From the NCBI GenBank assembly GCA_028876065.1, contig JAGWTI010000025.1:1-39534 (forward strand): a stretch of 39,534 bases of DNA, in the 5' to 3' direction. Under the pieces are notes generated by a model. The model saw only the letters and a list, made by a program, of their open reading frames with translations, was not told the DNA's origin and did no database searches. Of the stretch, positions 37,814 to 39,534 are shown piece after piece. The position numbers and the translations under genes are program-made. The stretch is from Nitrospirota bacterium (GTDB lineage: Bacteria; Nitrospirota; Nitrospiria; Nitrospirales; Nitrospiraceae). Position 1 is the first letter of the stretch; every line of letters begins with the position of its first letter.

Positions 37814-38500
37814 CTACGTATCGTCGCGCAAGACCATCGGATCAAGATTCAACTGGGAGCCAAGCCGATCGGCGACCGCCTCTGCCTGTTGCTCCGAGGT
37901 AAAGCGGCCGACCAGCACCCGGTACCGGACGCCGGAAGGCAGCTCGACTTGCGTCACGCGCACGTCCGGATATTGAGACTTGAGCCGTCCCGCCAGCGAT
38001 TGGGCATTGGCTTGTTCGGCAAACGAGGCCACCTGGACCCGGAGATAGCCCATGGCGCCGGGCCGGCCCTGATAGTCGGTCACGCGCAACTCGATCTGAT
38101 CGGTGCCGGCTCCGGTCATGCCCAGACGTTGCGCCGCAGCCAGCGACAGGTCCAGGATGCGATGTTTGGCGAAGGGCCCCCGGTCGTTGACGCGCACCAC
38201 CACCGTCCGGCCGTTGCTCAACGACTTCACCTGCAGGACGGAGCCAAGCGGAAGGGTCCGGTGGGCGGCCGTGAACTGGTGCATGTCGTACCGTTCACCG
38301 TTGGCGGTCTTGTTCCCGTGGAACCCCGGCCCATACCAGGAGGCCACGCCCCGCTCCGTATAGCCGACCGGGTAACCGGCCAGCTGGCCGGCCGAGCCTC
38401 CGTCCCGGACCGACGTCCGTCCCGCGCAACCGGGGAAAGCACAAACCAGGAGAACGAGTAGAAGCGGGAGACGAAAACGCCGCGCGGAAGGAGCAGCCAT
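37814..38500 (-). CDS. rlpA: RlpA-like lytic transglycosylase/lipoprotein with SPOR domain
   Basis: A 228-residue envelope protein. The signal peptide (RLPLLLVLLVCAFPGC) ends in a lipobox-like FPGC, imperfect but probably lipidated. The double-psi beta-barrel (about 45-135) has GVASWYGPGFHGNKTANGER, YDMHQFTAAHRTLPLGS and VVVRVNDRGPFAKHRILDLS, with the conserved His and Asp of RlpA. A SPOR domain (about 150-225: LRVQVASFAEQANAQSLAGR, VLVGRFTSEQQAEAVA) binds denuded septal glycan. RlpA cleaves or binds peptidoglycan at the division site. It starts 3 bp after the ACT gene stop, so the two are probably co-transcribed. Confidence 0.92.
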   Translation of the reverse strand: MAAPSARRFRLPLLLVLLVCAFPGCAGRTSVRDGGSAGQLAGYPVGYTERGVASWYGPGFHGNKTANGERYDMHQFTAAHRTLPLGSVLQVKSLSNGRTVVVRVNDRGPFAKHRILDLSLAAAQRLGMTGAGTDQIELRVTDYQGRPGAMGYLRVQVASFAEQANAQSLAGRLKSQYPDVRVTQVELPSGVRYRVLVGRFTSEQQAEAVADRLGSQLNLDPMVLRDDT

Positions 38501-38503
38501 GCC

Positions 38504-38914
38504 TCAGATTTCGTCCAACGATTGATCTTGCAACGTCGCCAGGGCTTGCTGGATGTTGGACACGGTCAGGACCACGATGGCCCGGCGGCCTTCCCGCGAG
38601 GGCGTCAGGTAGGCGCAGTCGATATTGATCTTGGCCTGGGTGAGCAATTCGGCCACCTGGCTCAGCGCGCCCGGCTTGTTTTCCAGACTCAAGACCAAGG
38701 CCGCCTCTTCCCGAAACTTGATCGCCGCCTTGGTGAGCGCAACTTTCGCCTTCTCCACATCGTTCACCAATAAGCGCAGATGCCCATGGCCGGCGACTTC
38801 CGGGGCCGAGAAGGCCTTGATGTTCACACCAGCCGCTCCGAGCACCGACGCCACGTTCGCCAGGGTGCCCGGTTTGCTTTCCTCGCTGATCACCAATTGC
38901 GTTATCGCCGGCAT
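38504..38914 (-). CDS. Tandem ACT-domain protein
   Basis: A 136-residue protein made of two ACT domains: TQLVISEESKPGTLANVASV (1-65) and LVLSLENKPGALSQVAELL (70-136). The KPGTLA/KPGALS motifs are amino-acid-binding turns. Proteins of this size act as stand-alone amino-acid sensors; the ligand is not known. GGAG lies 8 bp before the ATG (38914), the only one of the six genes behind a heptad array that has an SD. It sits between the cupin and rlpA genes on the same strand. Confidence 0.88.
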   Translation of the reverse strand: MPAITQLVISEESKPGTLANVASVLGAAGVNIKAFSAPEVAGHGHLRLLVNDVEKAKVALTKAAIKFREEAALVLSLENKPGALSQVAELLTQAKINIDCAYLTPSREGRRAIVVLTVSNIQQALATLQDQSLDEI

Positions 38915-38946
38915 AATGTTCGCTCCGTGTTAAACAGGTCGTTCTT

Positions 38947-38985
38947 CTTCACGCTTCACGCTTCACGCTTCACGCTTCACGCTTC
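38947..38985. repeat. Heptad repeat array F, five perfect copies of cttcacg
   Basis: CTTCACG is repeated five times without change (38947-38981), followed by a partial CTTC. Unlike arrays A-E it is a pure direct repeat with no inverted half. The cupin stop codon (TGA, minus strand 38979-38977) and last codons lie inside the array, so copy-number change could alter the cupin C-terminus. Perfect identity suggests a recent expansion. Confidence 0.9.
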
Positions 38986-39264
38986 TTTATACCCGTAGAG
39001 CCACTTGGCTGTAGTCCCGCCCACGTTGCGCACCGAATGGGTGACGTGGGCCGGAATGAAGACTTCTTCTCCGATTGTTGGGCGGAACGTCTTGCCGCTC
39101 ATCTCCAGCTCCAATTCCCCTTCCAACACCATCACCAACTCGTCCGTGTCGTGCACATAGTCTTCCCACACTTGCCCCGGCGGGTCAACCCAGAGGCCGC
39201 AGGAAAAGCCACGGGATTGCCAGTCTTGCTCGACGCGAGGCCGACTCAGCTCAACCAAACTCAT
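38977..39264 (-). CDS. Small cupin-domain protein
   Basis: A 95-residue single cupin. The two metal-binding boxes are recognisable: HDTDELVMVLEGELELEMSG (cupin motif 1, with His/Glu ligands) and GEEVFIPAHVTHSVRNVG (motif 2, with His). Small cupins bind metal and sugars or amino acids, or act as sensors; no specific reaction can be given. It ends KEA, TGA inside heptad array F. The upstream spacer 39265-39401 holds no gene that I can support; a TAAATA just before the ATG is a possible -10 but no matching -35 was found. Confidence 0.88.
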   Translation of the reverse strand: MSLVELSRPRVEQDWQSRGFSCGLWVDPPGQVWEDYVHDTDELVMVLEGELELEMSGKTFRPTIGEEVFIPAHVTHSVRNVGGTTAKWLYGYKEA

Positions 39265-39401
39265 ACATTATTTACCCTGACTTCGAGACCTTGAGTAGGC
39301 AATTGCTCGACCGATCAGTGACGCAACAAAATTGCCAAATCCAAGTTCGGGCACTGGCTCTGTATACTGACCTTTTAACCCGCCCGCCTTGTCCGACAAT
39401 G

Positions 39402-39534
39402 AAGAACCCCGCCCTTACAGGCGGGGTCTCCTTAAAGTTCAAGCTGCGCTTGACCCGTCTCCTGCTCGCCCTGGTACCGGACATACTGCCGAATCGTGGC
39501 TTCGTTGACGCCCACTGTCGAGGCGAAAAATCCT
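39402..39534 (-). mobile_element. IS200/IS605-type element, one end, cut by window edge
   Basis: The transposase C-terminus (39432-39534) is followed by a strong hairpin ACCCCGCC/GGCGGGGT (39406-39413 and 39420-39427) with a CTTACA loop. Subterminal hairpins just past the transposase gene are the hallmark of IS200/IS605 ends, which are recognised as single-stranded DNA. The outer border is probably within 39360-39405, but no flanking duplication is expected for this family, so it cannot be fixed here. Confidence 0.62.
39432..39534 (-). CDS. Transposase C-terminus, IS200/IS605 TnpA-like (partial)
   Basis: The open frame entering from the right edge reads FFASTVGVNEATIRQYVRYQ, then GEQETGQAQLEL and TAA (39434-39432). 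The segment STVGxNEATIRxYVxxQ, near the C-terminus and followed by a short polar tail, matches the last helix of HUH-type TnpA transposases of the IS200/IS605 group. That helix carries the catalytic tyrosine region. Only 34 codons are visible, so the assignment rests on this segment and on the adjacent hairpin. Confidence 0.62.
   Translation of the reverse strand, partial: GFFASTVGVNEATIRQYVRYQGEQETGQAQLEL

Noticed and set aside
38947-38985. CRISPR-like array
   Set aside because: The units are 7 bp with no spacers; this is a microsatellite-like direct repeat.

Overview
The window is a gene-dense, GC-rich bacterial chromosome segment with mostly housekeeping content: tryptophan synthesis, translation, lipoprotein export, DNA ligase and cell-envelope genes. 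It also carries an unusually heavy load of signalling proteins (HD-GYP, GGDEF, class III cyclase-PilZ, Ser/Thr kinase, HDOD). There is no rRNA, tRNA or CRISPR array. The gene set and protein style fit a Nitrospira-like member of the Nitrospirota. That is an inference from gene style, not from a marker gene.

Layout: (1) 1-2429, minus: thioredoxin-like protein, tiny zinc ribbon, and an AddB-like nuclease/helicase cut by the left edge. (2) 2556-10081, plus: ACT-domain regulator, def, lnt, prfB with its programmed frameshift, lysS, and the LolC/E-LolD lipoprotein exporter. (3) 10223-22952, minus: a trp operon in the order trpE-G-D-C, then an accessory block, then trpF-B-A, followed by a three-GAF HD-GYP protein. 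The accessory block holds a DUF4258/YgiT-type toxin-antitoxin pair, a diverged duplicate of the trpC 3' end, and an AT-rich PLD-like gene split by an in-frame stop. A VOC protein and a methyltransferase then lead into trpF. (4) 23092-28119, minus: LysM lipoprotein, TPR-kinase, and a zinc ribbon-GAF-cyclase-PilZ protein. (5) 28358-34480, plus: a MoxR-like AAA+ ATPase with a 641-residue protein of unknown function, ligA, and a PAS/GGDEF cyclase. (6) 34454-39264: HlyC/CorC protein (minus), HDOD-GAF protein (plus), then cupin, ACT protein and RlpA (minus). (7) The right edge holds the end of an IS200/IS605-type element.

The most striking non-coding signal is a set of six intergenic arrays built on a strict 7-bp period. 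Each has its own degenerate heptamer, and five of the six are arranged as two inverted halves. All six lie between co-directional genes. They run from the stop codon of one gene to shortly before the start codon of the next, and five of the six downstream genes have no visible Shine-Dalgarno sequence. The main protein-level candidate for an undescribed system is the MoxR ATPase with its large partner at 28358-31337.
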